Shown here one piece after another: positions 35,317 to 45,770 of a stretch of DNA of 64,000 nt; the first letter of the stretch is position 1, and every line of letters starts with the position of its first letter. The notes beneath the pieces are model-generated. The model had not been told where the DNA came from, did not search any database, and saw only the letters and a list, made by a program, of their open reading frames with translations. The stretch comes from Sphaerospermopsis aphanizomenoides BCCUSP55 (GTDB taxonomy: Bacteria; Cyanobacteriota; Cyanobacteriia; Cyanobacteriales; Nostocaceae): the NCBI RefSeq assembly GCF_001586785.1, contig NZ_LUFH02000006.1, positions 30,323 to 94,322 of the forward strand. The letters run 5' to 3'. The position numbers and the translations under genes are program-made.

Positions 35317-36639
35317 ATGGTACAAACTCCAGATAGACCAACAACCAAACTACCACCGTCCAACCATGAATTTGCAGAAGTAATTCATCGCTTAGAAGCT
35401 GGCGGTTCAATGCTGCCAGATACACCAGAAAACTTAATGCAAATCATCGGTATTTATAAAGCTTATGCTGTACCGATGGACTTTTACTGGCGGGACTTAC
35501 TTTATATTGCCGAAAGAGTATTTTTAAATCCCCTTCCTGCTTTTAAATACTTCTTACCCCAAGAATATTTAGACTTACATAATCATTATGCCGGTGATGA
35601 TGCTGATTTAAGAATTTGGCGCGGTGAAGCTACAGCACATCCTGAACTTTTGGCATTTATGGAAAAAGGCGAAACCACCAAAATGCCAAAAATATTGCAT
35701 CATTTATTCCATGACAGAATTAACATGGAATTTGCCGAAGCTTGTATGCAAGCAATGTTATGGCATCGCAAAATGTACGCCCCAGTTAATCAATTTGATG
35801 CCTATTTAGATTCAGAAGAATATAAAGCTAACGCCGATAAAGCAATTAAAGCTTATTTCAAGAAAAATCCTTTAATGTTGGGACTTTATAAACTGTTCCC
35901 GGATATGTTTTTGGAACAGTGCCGGATGATGTCTTATTACTCCAACTTAGGACTTTTCTGGGAAGTAATGGCACCGGTATTTTTTGAAATGTCGGATATT
36001 TACGATGAGGGTGGTTTTAAAGGCGTTCCTGATGCCATGAATTTCTTGATTAATGGTATCTTTGCTATTGCAGGCCGCCCCATTTATCATCATGTTTATG
36101 TTGATGGTGAATGTTATGAAGTTATTCCCAAATCAAAAGGTTTTACTTGGTTATATGAAGCAGCTTTACCTTATGTAGAAGCTGTATTCTACCGTACCGC
36201 CCCATTTAGAGGTACAAAATCATATAATGCCCAAGCAAAACAAGTACCAGATGACCAAAAAGACTTTCATTATGGTATTCTCTACGCTGATGTTTTCCCG
36301 GTAGGAACTGCGGGTATTCCCCCCACGTTGTTAATGCAGGATATGTTGCATTTTCTCCCCCAATATCTGGTTGATTATTACAAACAATATTGTCGTGGAG
36401 AAGAAGATATATTGATTCAGTTGGGTGTGACTTTCCAACGGTCAATGTATAATGTTACATCTGCGGTAATTCAAGCTTTAAGAACTGCCCTTTTATATCC
36501 TTTAGATGATACAAATCCCAAGCATTTACAGGCAAATCGGGAGTTTTTTGAAATGCAGCTAAATCGCTTCACTCGTGCTGATTATGGTATGCGTGATGCC
36601 GCAAAGTTACGGAGTATTCAAAGACAGGATTATCGTTAA
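35317..36639 (+). CDS. CO2 hydration protein (Chp/Cup) of NDH-1
   Basis: A 440-aa soluble protein of the ChpX/ChpY (CupB/CupA) family, recognised from NLMQIIGIYKAYAVPMDFYWRDLLYIAERVF, LHHLFHDRINMEFAEACMQAMLWHRKMYAP, and FHYGILYADVFPVGTAGIPPTLLMQDMLHFLP. Cup proteins cap the membrane arm of NDH-1MS complexes and hydrate CO2 to bicarbonate, probably with a His/Arg-bound metal. The length leans toward CupA, but I leave CupA or CupB open. It is the last gene of the cluster; no cupS (fasciclin domain) gene follows, and a strong terminator comes instead. Confidence 0.92.
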   Translation: MVQTPDRPTTKLPPSNHEFAEVIHRLEAGGSMLPDTPENLMQIIGIYKAYAVPMDFYWRDLLYIAERVFLNPLPAFKYFLPQEYLDLHNHYAGDDADLRIWRGEATAHPELLAFMEKGETTKMPKILHHLFHDRINMEFAEACMQAMLWHRKMYAPVNQFDAYLDSEEYKANADKAIKAYFKKNPLMLGLYKLFPDMFLEQCRMMSYYSNLGLFWEVMAPVFFEMSDIYDEGGFKGVPDAMNFLINGIFAIAGRPIYHHVYVDGECYEVIPKSKGFTWLYEAALPYVEAVFYRTAPFRGTKSYNAQAKQVPDDQKDFHYGILYADVFPVGTAGIPPTLLMQDMLHFLPQYLVDYYKQYCRGEEDILIQLGVTFQRSMYNVTSAVIQALRTALLYPLDDTNPKHLQANREFFEMQLNRFTRADYGMRDAAKLRSIQRQDYR

Positions 36640-36649
36640 ATAAGTATCA

Positions 36650-36682
36650 AGATACCGGACTTATTCAAGAAGTCCGGTATCT
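36650..36682. repeat. Palindromic repeat after chp
   Basis: AGATACCGGACTT and AAGTCCGGTATCT form a perfect 13-bp stem. It belongs to the same dispersed family as the hairpin after ilvB (15191-15222). Confidence 0.7.
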
Positions 36683-36704
36683 CACCTATGCTTACAATTC
36701 CTGT

Positions 36705-36739
36705 GTAGGGGTAATTCATGAATTACCCCTACTTTTTTT
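36705..36739 (+). terminator. Strong intrinsic terminator of the ndhF-chp cluster
   Basis: A perfect 28-nt palindrome, GTAGGGGTAATTCA paired with its complement, followed immediately by seven T residues. Confidence 0.88.
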
Positions 36740-37050
36740 CTGTTTTATGTAGGGTTTGCTGAAAAAGTTATCTGTGAGGGCTAGGAGTTCAGGAGTTCAG
36801 GAGAATTTAGAAGTAGTTATACCAATTCTGTATAAAGATGCGCCAAATTTAAAAAGGAACGAACCGCAGAGACGCAGAGGACACAGAGAAGAAAAAGATA
36901 AGGTTACAAAATTAAGCACAGCCTCATAAAGAAATGGTATTAGGAGTAGTATCGAGTCATAAAAAGTGGTCAGTTTTTGATGCCATCATCCTTTTTTCCT
37001 TGCACTTTATTCCTATTTTATCCCCCTGTAGCCCTTGATTTATATAGGTT

Positions 37051-38359
37051 TTGCATTTATTCAGCAAGCCCGCATCAATTATTATCCCAATGGTCAAAAA
37101 TATGAGTCCTGTGATTGTATCCCTGTGGGAGATATGGATGGGGACGGAATTACAGATTATTGGTTTCAGAATCTATATACTTACGACACCTAACCTATAG
37201 TTATGATAGTAATGGTAAACTAGCATCAGAAAACTATAGCTATGATTTTGATGGTGATGGTATCCCAGATTTGATCGCCACCCAAACCCGCGATATTTTT
37301 GGTAACGGCGGTTCATACATTGAGGATGATGGTCTTGAGGACACTATTGACTTCTCAAGCATAGCTACTTTTATTTATAAAGTATTCGCCATAAATTATG
37401 ACACCAATAATGATGGAAAGACTGACAAAGTTGTTAGCTATCAATACAACTTATTTACCACAGAATTAACCGCAAAAACCACTGACACAAATAATGATGG
37501 TGTCATGGATGAGAAAATAACCTATACCTATAATCAAGGACAAATTGCCACAGAAAATATTGATAGTAATGTAGATGGTATCATAGACGATGTTTACCAA
37601 AATTACTATGATGTTGATGGTCAACTAACTAGCAAAACCTATGATCAAGGAAATAATGGTTCAATTGAAGAAAATATTTCCTATGCTTACAATAGTCAAG
37701 GTCAATTAGAAACAGAAACCACAGATAATAATGGCGATGGTTTAGCTGATTTGATTACTACCTATATTTATGATGCTGATGGTAATGTAGTTAATTCTAC
37801 AACCAATGCAGTTATCAGAACTCAATTTATTATCGGTGGTAATGATCAAGATGTGTTATCAGGTAATGATGGTTTAGATAATATTGCAGGTAATAATGGT
37901 AATGATGAACTTTATGGTTTAGGGGGTAATGATACTCTTGATGGTGGAAATGGTAAAGATATCTTAGTAGGTGGTGTGGGTGCAGATGTCCTCGCCGGTG
38001 GTAATGGTGCTGATCAATTCTGTTATCTCAATTTCACTGATTCTGTGTTTAGTAGTTACGATCAAATTACTGACTTTGATATTAATACCGATATTATTGA
38101 TGGTATTAATGCTGTGAGTAAGACAAATGTATTTCATGCAGGTGCGGTTAATAGCTTGAGTGTAAATGATATTCAAGCAGTATTAACTAATACTAAACTT
38201 GTAGCTAATGGTGCGGCTACATTCACTTTGGGTAGTGGTACAACTCAACAGACATTTGTAGCACTCAATGATAATATTGCTGGTTTTTCTGCTGCTACGG
38301 ATGCAATTATTGAGATTACTGGTTTTACAGGTATTTTGAATAATTTAGCAATTGTTTAG
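37051..38359 (+). pseudogene. 5'-truncated, frameshifted repeat protein with RTX C-terminus
   Basis: The 5' part reads ARINYYPNGQKYESC and GDMDGDGITDYWFQNLYTYDT in one frame, hits TAA at about 37190-37192, and continues one frame over as TYSYDSNGKL. There follow about six ~31-residue units with a DxNxDGxxD calcium-loop motif (DFDGDGIPD, DTNNDGKTD, DTNNDGVMD, DSNVDGIID, DNNGDGLAD), then RTX nonapeptides (GGNDTLDGG, GKDILVGG). The end resembles the C-terminal secretion region of type I-exported RTX proteins. No signal peptide or start was found. From 37200 to 38359 the frame is open, so part of it may still be made. Confidence 0.7.
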
Positions 38360-38837
38360 GGTTAATAAATTCACACTCAATTCAACTTTAAAAGGGAGTT
38401 TAAGCAAAATAAAACATTAACAAAATCGAGATTGTCAGTTGTACTGCAAAACTTAATTACTTGACAAAAATCTGATAAACATAACTTGTCTGGTTTAGCT
38501 GCTATTGTAGATTTTGTTTCACTTTATTTTAAGGGCTATACGCACCGATATGGTGCGTTACCGCTAGTACTAACTTTTTCAAACTCCCCAATCCTTAAAT
38601 AACCGGAACACACCCTACTTGATTTAATGAAAAAATAAAAACATAAATACAGGTTGTTTTTACCTAAAAAAGCCTTTATTATCACAAAACTTCATATATT
38701 TTTGTATCTAACTTACTAAAGAAAATATGTGGAAAATGAAAACAGAACAAATAACAACTATATAAACATTCATAAGGGAGTGAACGGTTAGGAACTGGGA
38801 CTATCTCAAACGGTTCTTTTGAATAAGGACGAAAACC
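38360..38837. other. Intergenic region with short hairpin
   Basis: It includes ACGCACC-GATAT-GGTGCGT (about 38539-38557), an isolated 7-bp stem without a close T-tract. The remainder is AT-rich and supports no gene. Confidence 0.4.
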
Positions 38838-39212
38838 ATGACTAAACCACACCTATCTCCAGATGATTTACCTTCCTATAAAACTACTCAAATTAGTGAA
38901 ATATTGCTCAGTCAACTGGAAGAAGTAACAAAAAAACGCTTTTTCCTAGCTTGCGATAGCATGGTACGCATTTATTTATCTAATTGTCACTGGTATTTCA
39001 AGGTTAACGGCGGTATTTTGATGCTAATTATGGTTTGTCATGATATCGAAAGTTATCAAAATATCATGACGACGGTTCCCTACTTATCCGAAACGTTAAA
39101 ACGGTTTGCTAACAAAGCTAAAATTAGTATTAGTTCACCAGTTAATAACGGTATCCCTTGGGTAATTAGTATAGATAAAGCTGCAACCGAAGATGATTTA
39201 CCTCATACGTAA
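38838..39212 (+). CDS. Conserved hypothetical protein
   Basis: A 124-aa soluble protein that I do not recognise. It has an amphipathic N-terminal helix (ISEILLSQLEEVTKKRFFL), a central strand region (DSMVRIYLSNCHWYFKVNGGILMLIMVC), and a C-terminal part rich in Ser and Ile. The ATG follows AAGGACGAAAACC. Composition and codon use match neighbours, and there is no signal or membrane segment. It lies alone between a broken RTX gene and the ABC-F gene. Confidence 0.6.
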   Translation: MTKPHLSPDDLPSYKTTQISEILLSQLEEVTKKRFFLACDSMVRIYLSNCHWYFKVNGGILMLIMVCHDIESYQNIMTTVPYLSETLKRFANKAKISISSPVNNGIPWVISIDKAATEDDLPHT

Positions 39213-39219
39213 ATTACAG

Positions 39220-39253
39220 CAGGGAACAGGGAACAGGGAACAGGGAACAGGGT
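39220..39253. repeat. STRR heptamer array (AGGGAAC)n
   Basis: Four to five tandem copies of CAGGGAA directly after the preceding gene's stop codon. Confidence 0.8.
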
Positions 39254-39489
39254 TGAAAATCTCTTGGTATAAGGCTTTGTTCTTAAATTGCGTACCTCAT
39301 TTACCTGAAATCTGCTTTATGATCAATAATTAGCTGATTTAGCGGTATTGGATAACTGCAATTATTGTAAGAATTCACGAGTCAGGATTTAGAATGTTTG
39401 ATAAATCGGTGAGTTATCAAATGGGTATTTTTAGCTTCAGCTTTAGAAAGCTGATAGCTGATAGCTGATAGCTGAATGCTTACCAATTA

Positions 39490-41415
39490 TTAAACGTCCA
39501 TTTCCGCTAATTCTAACCAACGTTCTGTGGCTACATCAATTGCTTGCTTGAGTGCTTCTACCTGTTCATACAGCTTTTGTACTTGGGTATAATTTCCTGG
39601 ACTAACAGTTAGTAATGCTTTTTCAGTAGAGGCTTTTTCTGCTTCTAATTGAGAAATTTTACCTTCTAACTGCTCAAATTCTCGCTTTTCCCAATTAGAT
39701 AATCTCCGTTTTTTCTTAGTTTCTTTTTCTGGAGATGTAGCTTTTTCTTCAGTAGTGTTTTTAGGTTTTTCTTTGGTATTAACTGTTTGTTGTTGTGCTG
39801 CTTCTTCTGCTTTTTTGTAATCTAAATAAACTGAATAATTTCCAGGATATTGTTTAAAATTACCACCCTCTTCTAAAGCAAAGATGGTATCTATGGTACG
39901 GTCTAAAAAGTAGCGGTCATGGGAAACGACGATGACACAACCAGAAAAATCTTCTAAATATTCTTCTAATACTGCTAATGTTTGTACATCCAAATCATTG
40001 GTGGGTTCGTCTAAAATCAAGACATTAGGCGCACTGATGAGTAACCGCAACAAAAATAAACGCCGTTTTTCTCCACCAGAAAGTTTATGAATTGGTGCAT
40101 ATTGCTGACTTCCTGGAAACAAAAATCGCTCTAACATTTGAGAGGCAGTAATTTTTGTCCCGTCAGCTATTTGTAAAAATTCTCCTTCTTCTTTAATGTA
40201 GTCAATGACTCGTTGATTTTCATTTAAAGCTGTGAGTAAGTCTTCAGAATGTTGGTCAAAATAACCAATGTGAATGGTACTACCAATTTCCACATTTCCC
40301 GAATCAGGTTGAATTTGTCCGGTGATAATATTCATTAAAGTAGATTTACCTGCACCATTAGCACCAATAATACCAATGCGGTCTTCGGGACTAAATTCGT
40401 AGGTGAAATTATTAATTAAAGTCCTTCCATTATAGGCTTTACTAATGTTATTGAGTTCAATAACTTTTTTGCCAATGCGACGACTAACTGTAGAAATATC
40501 TACTTTACCTTGCGCTTGTTTAAATTCAGTTTCGCGCATGGCTTGAATGCGGTCAATTCTCGCTTTTTGTTTGGTACTTCTGGCTTTTGGTCCCCTTTTA
40601 AGCCATTCTAATTCTCGTCGTAATACCCCTTGATGTTTACGTTGACTACTGACAGCAGATTCTTCTGCTAAAGCTTTCTTTTCTAAATAATAGGAATAGT
40701 TACCTGTATAGGTGTAAATATCACCTCTATCAATTTCGATAATTCTATTAGTAACTTTATCGAGAAAATAGCGGTCGTGGGTAATGAGAAAAAGTGCGCC
40801 ACGATAACGATTTAAATAACTTTGTAACCATTCAACAGAAAGTGCATCGAGATGGTTTGTTGGTTCATCCATCAGCAATACATCTGGTTCAGCTAATAAG
40901 GCTGTTGCTAGTGCAATGCGTTTGCGATAGCCTCCAGATAAAGTCCCAACTTTTACATCAAAGTCAGCAATTCCTAATTTGCTCAAAATGATTTTGGCAT
41001 TAGTTTCTAATTCCCATGCACCAGTTGCATCCATACGCTGCATGACACCAGAAAGACGAGACATTAATTGACTATCTTCAGGATAATGAGCTAATTTATC
41101 AGACAGTTCTTCATATTCCTGCACCAAAGTCATCTGCTCACCACTGTCAGCAAATACTTGTTCTAAAACTGTGCGGTTTTCATCTACATCTGGTTGTTGT
41201 GGTAAGTAGATAATTTTAGAACCGGAGTTGACTAAAATTTGACCGCCGTCAATTGGTTCTAACCCAGCAATCATTTTTAATAATGTTGATTTACCAGAAC
41301 CGTTAGTACCAATTAAACCAACTTTATCAGTGGTATCAATGCTAAAACTGGCATCTTTTAAGATTTCTTTGATACCAAAATCTTTTTTAACTGATTGTAG
41401 GGTAATAATACTCAT
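39490..41415 (-). CDS. ABC-F ATPase, Uup-like
   Basis: A 641-aa protein with two ABC ATPase domains and no membrane part. Domain 1 has GTNGSGKST, LSGGYRKRIALA and MDEPTNHLDA. Domain 2 has GANGAGKST, LSGGEKRRLFLL and LDEPTNDLDV. A charged C-terminal coiled coil (residues ~560-640, LEGKISQLEAEKASTEKALL) is typical of Uup. ABC-F proteins act on ribosomes or branched DNA. All catalytic motifs are intact. ATG 41415 is followed on the upstream side by an AATTCGT tandem array. Confidence 0.92.
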   Translation of the reverse strand: MSIITLQSVKKDFGIKEILKDASFSIDTTDKVGLIGTNGSGKSTLLKMIAGLEPIDGGQILVNSGSKIIYLPQQPDVDENRTVLEQVFADSGEQMTLVQEYEELSDKLAHYPEDSQLMSRLSGVMQRMDATGAWELETNAKIILSKLGIADFDVKVGTLSGGYRKRIALATALLAEPDVLLMDEPTNHLDALSVEWLQSYLNRYRGALFLITHDRYFLDKVTNRIIEIDRGDIYTYTGNYSYYLEKKALAEESAVSSQRKHQGVLRRELEWLKRGPKARSTKQKARIDRIQAMRETEFKQAQGKVDISTVSRRIGKKVIELNNISKAYNGRTLINNFTYEFSPEDRIGIIGANGAGKSTLMNIITGQIQPDSGNVEIGSTIHIGYFDQHSEDLLTALNENQRVIDYIKEEGEFLQIADGTKITASQMLERFLFPGSQQYAPIHKLSGGEKRRLFLLRLLISAPNVLILDEPTNDLDVQTLAVLEEYLEDFSGCVIVVSHDRYFLDRTIDTIFALEEGGNFKQYPGNYSVYLDYKKAEEAAQQQTVNTKEKPKNTTEEKATSPEKETKKKRRLSNWEKREFEQLEGKISQLEAEKASTEKALLTVSPGNYTQVQKLYEQVEALKQAIDVATERWLELAEMDV

Positions 41416-41419
41416 AAAA

Positions 41420-41450
41420 AAATTCGTAATTCGTAATTCGTAATTCGTAA
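41420..41450. repeat. STRR array (AATTCGT)n
   Basis: Four copies of AATTCGT just upstream of the ABC-F gene, so it lies in that gene's leader. Confidence 0.8.
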
Positions 41451-41620
41451 TAATGCCTACGGCAGGATAAGTAAACCTAATTATTAATTTAGGACTTACG
41501 CCATAACTCTCTAAAACCCTCTTTCCTTTGTGTTATTTGCACTACCCTGATCCCCTGCTTCCCTGCACCTCCGCTCCCCATCACCCCCGCTCCCCATCTT
41601 CCCATATCCGTTGTCATCTA

Positions 41621-42037
41621 TCAAACAAATAAATCCAGGGGTAAATGTCCATACATTTCGTTAATTCCTGTTTCGTAATAAGATTGACAAGAAACTAACA
41701 CTCCCCGGTGATGCCCATAATAAGAGTCAAGATAACACAGTCCGTTTTTGCCATTGAGTTTGATATAAACAGGTCCTTCAGGGGTGGGTAAATTACTAGG
41801 AACTTCGTAATTAAAAGCACGAGAATAGGTTTGCATAGCCATAATTCCTTCCTCTGCTGTCTCTGCACAAATTCCTAAAATTTGGTAATCTGAGAGGCTG
41901 GCCATCAAAATTAGTGCTTGACGGGTTAAAACTTTTTCTGATGGTTTGAGAATGGGAGCAATATCCAAACAGTTAAATTTGTTCAGGATTTTTTTGGCTT
42001 CTTGTACTGTGAGTTGGGGATCTTGAGGAGTAGGCAT
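41621..42037 (-). CDS. DUF1824 family protein
   Basis: A 138-aa cyanobacterial protein matching DUF1824 by TRQALILMASLSDYQILGICAETAEEGIMAMQTYSRAF and GPVYIKLNGKNGLCYLDSYYGHHRGVLVSCQS. It is small, soluble and of unknown function. The ATG at 42037 has no clear Shine-Dalgarno site. It stands alone; the SPFH gene 107 nt away on the same strand has its own leader. Confidence 0.82.
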   Translation of the reverse strand: MPTPQDPQLTVQEAKKILNKFNCLDIAPILKPSEKVLTRQALILMASLSDYQILGICAETAEEGIMAMQTYSRAFNYEVPSNLPTPEGPVYIKLNGKNGLCYLDSYYGHHRGVLVSCQSYYETGINEMYGHLPLDLFV

Positions 42038-42143
42038 ATATTCTTTTATTATCTACTGTGTTGGTGGTTTTGGTGTGTTGATGAATGAAGATAGTAAGCA
42101 TCCTATTTTAGCTCAAGGCTGACGGCTGAATGCTGACTCAAAA

Positions 42144-42992
42144 TCAAGATTGGTTTGGCATCTTCCCTAAGTTGAAAATGAAGGGTATGCTACCTTGAGA
42201 ACCTTCACCTATAACTAACACATTTGGCATTTGTGCGCCGCCAGTTTTCCAAGCTTCAATTGCTTCTTTCTGTAAAACCAATTGTCCTCCTTGAGCTTTG
42301 AGGGTTTCTGCTAAGAGTCGTTGAGCTTCGGCTTTACCTTTAGCACGATTAATTTCTGCTTGAGCTTCTTGTTCGGCTTCTCTGGCTATATAGACGGCTC
42401 TTTGCGCTCGCTGTTCCGCAATTTGTTTTTCTTCAACTGCTCGCGCAAATTCTGGTGAGAAGGTCAAGTCAACCACGCTCGTATCCAATACGATTATTCC
42501 ATATTTATCCAAGCGATCGCCTAATGCTGTATCAAAGTCTTCTTTTAATTCACTTCGTTTAGTAATTGCTTCTTCTACTGTGCGTTTTGCTGCTGCTATT
42601 TTAAATGCTTCCTGAGTCTGTGGGGCAATAATTTTGGATACAATATTCTCTAATGTCCCTTGTTTCCTCCTCACTTCCACGACTTGAGTAGGATCAATCC
42701 GAAAGTTGATAGCAAATCTCGCCGTTAAATTTTGCAAATCTTTGGTAGAACTTTCTGCCGGAACTTCAAATTTTTGTACTGTCAAATCATAGACATCTAT
42801 CACAGATATAAACGGAGGTTTTAGGTGAATACCCTCCAGTAATGCACCATCTTTAGCTTTCCCCAGAATACTAATAACTCCAGCTTGTCCAGGATTAATA
42901 ATTACAAAAGAATTCAGCCCCAAAATTACCACTATGGCTAATAAAATTCCTAGAATGGAAGTTGACAAATTGCCTAGTTGTTTAGTGTTCAA
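42144..42992 (-). CDS. Prohibitin-like SPFH/Band 7 membrane protein
   Basis: A 282-aa protein with one N-terminal membrane anchor (residues ~9-32) and an SPFH domain (NPGQAGVISILGKAKDGALLEGIHLKPPFI ... FRIDPTQVVEVRRKQGTLENIVSKIIAPQTQEAFK). A long Ala/Glu-rich coiled coil follows (VEEKQIAEQRAQRAVYIAREAEQEAQAEINRAKGKAEAQ). This is the prohibitin build; family members form ring-like scaffolds in thylakoid or plasma membranes. No NfeD or FtsH gene is next to it. The start is ATG 42992. Confidence 0.92.
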   Translation of the reverse strand: MNTKQLGNLSTSILGILLAIVVILGLNSFVIINPGQAGVISILGKAKDGALLEGIHLKPPFISVIDVYDLTVQKFEVPAESSTKDLQNLTARFAINFRIDPTQVVEVRRKQGTLENIVSKIIAPQTQEAFKIAAAKRTVEEAITKRSELKEDFDTALGDRLDKYGIIVLDTSVVDLTFSPEFARAVEEKQIAEQRAQRAVYIAREAEQEAQAEINRAKGKAEAQRLLAETLKAQGGQLVLQKEAIEAWKTGGAQMPNVLVIGEGSQGSIPFIFNLGKMPNQS

Positions 42993-43395
42993 AATTTTTT
43001 CTCCTAGCTAGTTATAAAATAATACGTCACATAAAACAGAAAGTAGTTGAAAAAAAGTAGTAATAATTTGATTTATCATCAACATCAATTACGTAAAATA
43101 TCTCTGAAACCCTCTTTTCTTTGTGTTCTTTGTGTTCTTTGTGTCCTTCGTGGTTCATTGTTCCGTAACTTGTGCGTAAATCCTAATCAATTATCAATTG
43201 CGGCATTCCCTGTGTAAACTAGATAAATAGTAATTACAGGATTTTTCATCTATTTAAACCAAACTCTCAATTACTCTCTGTGTCTCTGCGACTCTGCGTG
43301 AGCAAAGAAAATATAGTTAATCTACCCGTAAATTGCCGTAAAAAATAATAACTAGATTCTGTGATAAAATTAACTACAATTAATTGTATACGGTT
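42993..43395. other. Divergent intergenic region with two CACAGAG-type repeats
   Basis: It includes TTTGTGTTCTTTGTGTTC (43120-43140) with TCCTTCGTGGTTCATTG and CTCTGTGTCTCTGCGACTCTGCG (43277-43300). These are members of a family seen at 25049, 32765, 36858, 45684 and 60505. It should hold promoters of both flanking genes. Confidence 0.5.
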
Positions 43396-45204
43396 GTGGC
43401 TAGAGAATTAAAATCTCACAGATTATCAAGAAGGCGTAGACATTCTGTTCATCCCCTCCAACGCCTGTTTGACTATGGACATGAGTATAGTCAGCAAATT
43501 TGGCTGGCAACTGGGGCTTCTATCCTCAATAAAGTTTTTGACTTAGCACCACCAGCATTAATCGGTATTGCAGTGGATGTGGTTGTCAAACAACAAGATT
43601 CTATCATTGCTCAGTTAGGTGTTAAACCTATAACTTGGCAATTCGTAATTTTATCATTGCTCACCGTTGTTACTTGGATATTAGAATCATTTTTTGAGTA
43701 TCGCTATAAATTGTTATGGCGTAATTTGGGGCAGAATATTCAGCATAATTTGCGGCTGGATGCCTATAAACATCTACAAAATTTGGAATTAGCTTATTTT
43801 GAAGAACGCAGCACAGGTGGTTTAATGTCCATCCTCAGTGATGACGTGAACCAATTAGAGCGTTTTTTGGATGTAGGCGCAAACGATATTATTCAAGTAG
43901 TGACAACAATTGTCATTATTAGCAGTGCATTTTTTATTTTAGCTCCTAGTGTGGCATGGATGGCCATGTTGCCGATGCCATTTATTCTGGCTGGTTCGGT
44001 TGCGTTTCAGAAATTACTTGCACCCCGCTATGCTGATGTCCGGGAAAAAGTCGGGTTACTTAATGGCAGGTTATCGAATAATCTCAGCGGCATTACTACT
44101 ATTAAAAGTTTCACATCGGAAGATTATGAAGCAGCGCGTGTAGAAGCTGAAAGTGATGCTTATCGCCACAGTAATGCTAAAGCAATTGCGCTTTCTGCGG
44201 CTTTTATTCCCCTGATTAGAATGTTAATTTTAGCAGCTTTTACAGTCTTATTAATTTTCGGGGGCATGGAAGCCGTTGCCGGGAGATTAGCTGTAGGTGC
44301 TTATAGTTCATTGGTATTTTTAGTTCAACTTTTGTTGTGGCCTTTAACTAGATTAGGAGATACTTTTGATTTATATCAAAGGGCAATGGCTTCTACTAAT
44401 CGGGTGATGGATTTGTTAGATACTCCCATTGAAATTCATCCAGGAAATATCAATTTACCAGTAGATTTGGTGCGGGGAATTGTCGAATTTCAAAATGTCA
44501 CTTTTGCCTATAAAGATAGACCACCAGTCATTAAAAATCTATCTTTAGAAATACCCGCAGGCAATACCATTGCTATTGTGGGTTCTACAGGTTCAGGTAA
44601 AAGCACTTTAGTAAAACTTTTGTTGCGATTATATGAAGTACAGTACGGAAAAATAACTGTAGATGGTGTGAATTTACAAAGTTTAAATTTACGAGATTTA
44701 CGGCGTGCTATTGGGTTAGTTAGCCAGGATGTATTTTTATTTCATGGTACGGTAGCTGAAAATATTGCCTATGGGACATTTGACACTACCACTGAAGATA
44801 TCATCATGGCAGCAAAAGTAGCGGAAGCAGATGATTTTATTATGCGCTTGCCCCAAGGTTATGAGACAATTGTGGGAGAGAGGGGGCAAAAGTTATCTGG
44901 TGGACAAAGACAACGAATTGCCATCGCTCGTGCAGTCCTAAAAAATCCACCGATTTTGATATTGGACGAAGCTACCTCCGCCGTGGATAATGAAACAGAA
45001 GCCGCTATTCAGCGTTCCCTAGAAAGAATTACCGTGAATCGGACGACAATTGCGATCGCTCACCGTCTTTCTACTATCCGTAACGCCGATTGCATTTATG
45101 TCATGGAACACGGACAATTAATCGAATCAGGAACCCATGAACAACTAATAGAGAAAGATGGCGTTTACGCTGGTCTCTGGCGTGTACAATCCGGGTTACG
45201 ATAG
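43396..45204 (+). CDS. ABC exporter, fused permease-ATPase
   Basis: A ~602-aa half-transporter. It has six membrane helices (ABC type 1 exporter fold, residues ~30-330) with the coupling-loop region [22 protein letters not shown], then an ATPase domain with Walker [11 protein letters not shown], signature [14 protein letters not shown], and Walker [13 protein letters not shown]. It would act as a homodimer, and the substrate is unknown (lipid or peptide). I prefer GTG 43396 as the start; a TTG at 43384 is in frame, and neither has a good ribosome site. An STRR array follows the stop. Confidence 0.88.
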   Translation: MARELKSHRLSRRRRHSVHPLQRLFDYGHEYSQQIWLATGASILNKVFDLAPPALIGIAVDVVVKQQDSIIAQLGVKPITWQFVILSLLTVVTWILESFFEYRYKLLWRNLGQNIQHNLRLDAYKHLQNLELAYFEERSTGGLMSILSDDVNQLERFLDVGANDIIQVVTTIVIISSAFFILAPSVAWMAMLPMPFILAGSVAFQKLLAPRYADVREKVGLLNGRLSNNLSGITTIKSFTSEDYEAARVEAESDAYRHSNAKAIALSAAFIPLIRMLILAAFTVLLIFGGMEAVAGRLAVGAYSSLVFLVQLLLWPLTRLGDTFDLYQRAMASTNRVMDLLDTPIEIHPGNINLPVDLVRGIVEFQNVTFAYKDRPPVIKNLSLEIPAGNTIAIVGSTGSGKSTLVKLLLRLYEVQYGKITVDGVNLQSLNLRDLRRAIGLVSQDVFLFHGTVAENIAYGTFDTTTEDIIMAAKVAEADDFIMRLPQGYETIVGERGQKLSGGQRQRIAIARAVLKNPPILILDEATSAVDNETEAAIQRSLERITVNRTTIAIAHRLSTIRNADCIYVMEHGQLIESGTHEQLIEKDGVYAGLWRVQSGLR

Positions 45205-45220
45205 TAAAAGCACACACCCA

Positions 45221-45250
45221 TTTTTAATTTTTAATTTTTAATTTTTAATT
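45221..45250. repeat. Tandem repeat (TTTTTAA)n
   Basis: Four copies of TTTTTAA between the ABC exporter and the next gene, reaching into the latter's ribosome-binding region. Confidence 0.75.
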
Positions 45251-45257
45251 GGTGATC

Positions 45258-45683
45258 ATGTTTAGTAGTACCAAACCAGACACAGGTGATAACAAGTGGA
45301 GACGGCTTTTAGATAAGTTTGTCAAAAAAAATCAAAAGGAATTAGCTGCGTTATTTTGGGGATTGTGGTTAGAAAATGGCGATAGTCAAGGTACTATTGG
45401 TATTGATTTACAACCGCAGCCACATTTTGTTTATTGTCCCCAAGTAGAGGTGGAAAAATTAAATGCGCGAGTTGAAAATCGACTGCAAGAACTTCTAGGA
45501 ATTATTGATAATAATAAACCAGAAACGGAAGTTTTGATGATTGGTATTGGCAAGGGGGAAATAAAGTTAATTCAATTTGCACCTGAACCAGCACCGCAAG
45601 TTTGTTTTGAGGAAGTTGGTAAGGACGTGGATAGTTTGTTGGAATTGTTGGAAGAGAGGATGAGTGAGGAAATTGTTTTTTAA
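45258..45683 (+). CDS. Conserved cyanobacterial hypothetical protein
   Basis: A 141-aa soluble protein with strand-rich middle (QGTIGIDLQPQPHFVYCPQ) and acidic C-terminus (VDSLLELLEERMSEEIVF). I do not know the function. ATG 45258 is preferred; GTG 45252 and TTG 45249 are in frame but the leader is repeat DNA. It is followed by AACGCAGAGGTACGCGGAGG repeats and then by a coiled-coil protein gene on the same strand. Confidence 0.6.
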   Translation: MFSSTKPDTGDNKWRRLLDKFVKKNQKELAALFWGLWLENGDSQGTIGIDLQPQPHFVYCPQVEVEKLNARVENRLQELLGIIDNNKPETEVLMIGIGKGEIKLIQFAPEPAPQVCFEEVGKDVDSLLELLEERMSEEIVF

Positions 45684-45770
45684 CGCAGAGGTACGCGGAG
45701 GAAAGCGCGGAGGTACGCGGAGGATTGATGGAAGATAGGCTAATGAATTACTGAATGATTGGAGAAAATA

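Larger units (their letters stand above)
36640..37050. other. Intergenic region after chp
   Basis: It contains two strong hairpins (listed separately), a GAACCGCAGAGACGCAGAGG repeat at about 36858-36885, and direct AGGAGTTC repeats near 36785-36802. No gene is seen. Confidence 0.45.

Noticed and set aside
30521..36639. Assigning F3/D3/CupA or F4/D4/CupB
   Set aside because: The length of the Chp protein leans to CupA, but no cupS follows and I cannot run the alignment needed to decide.
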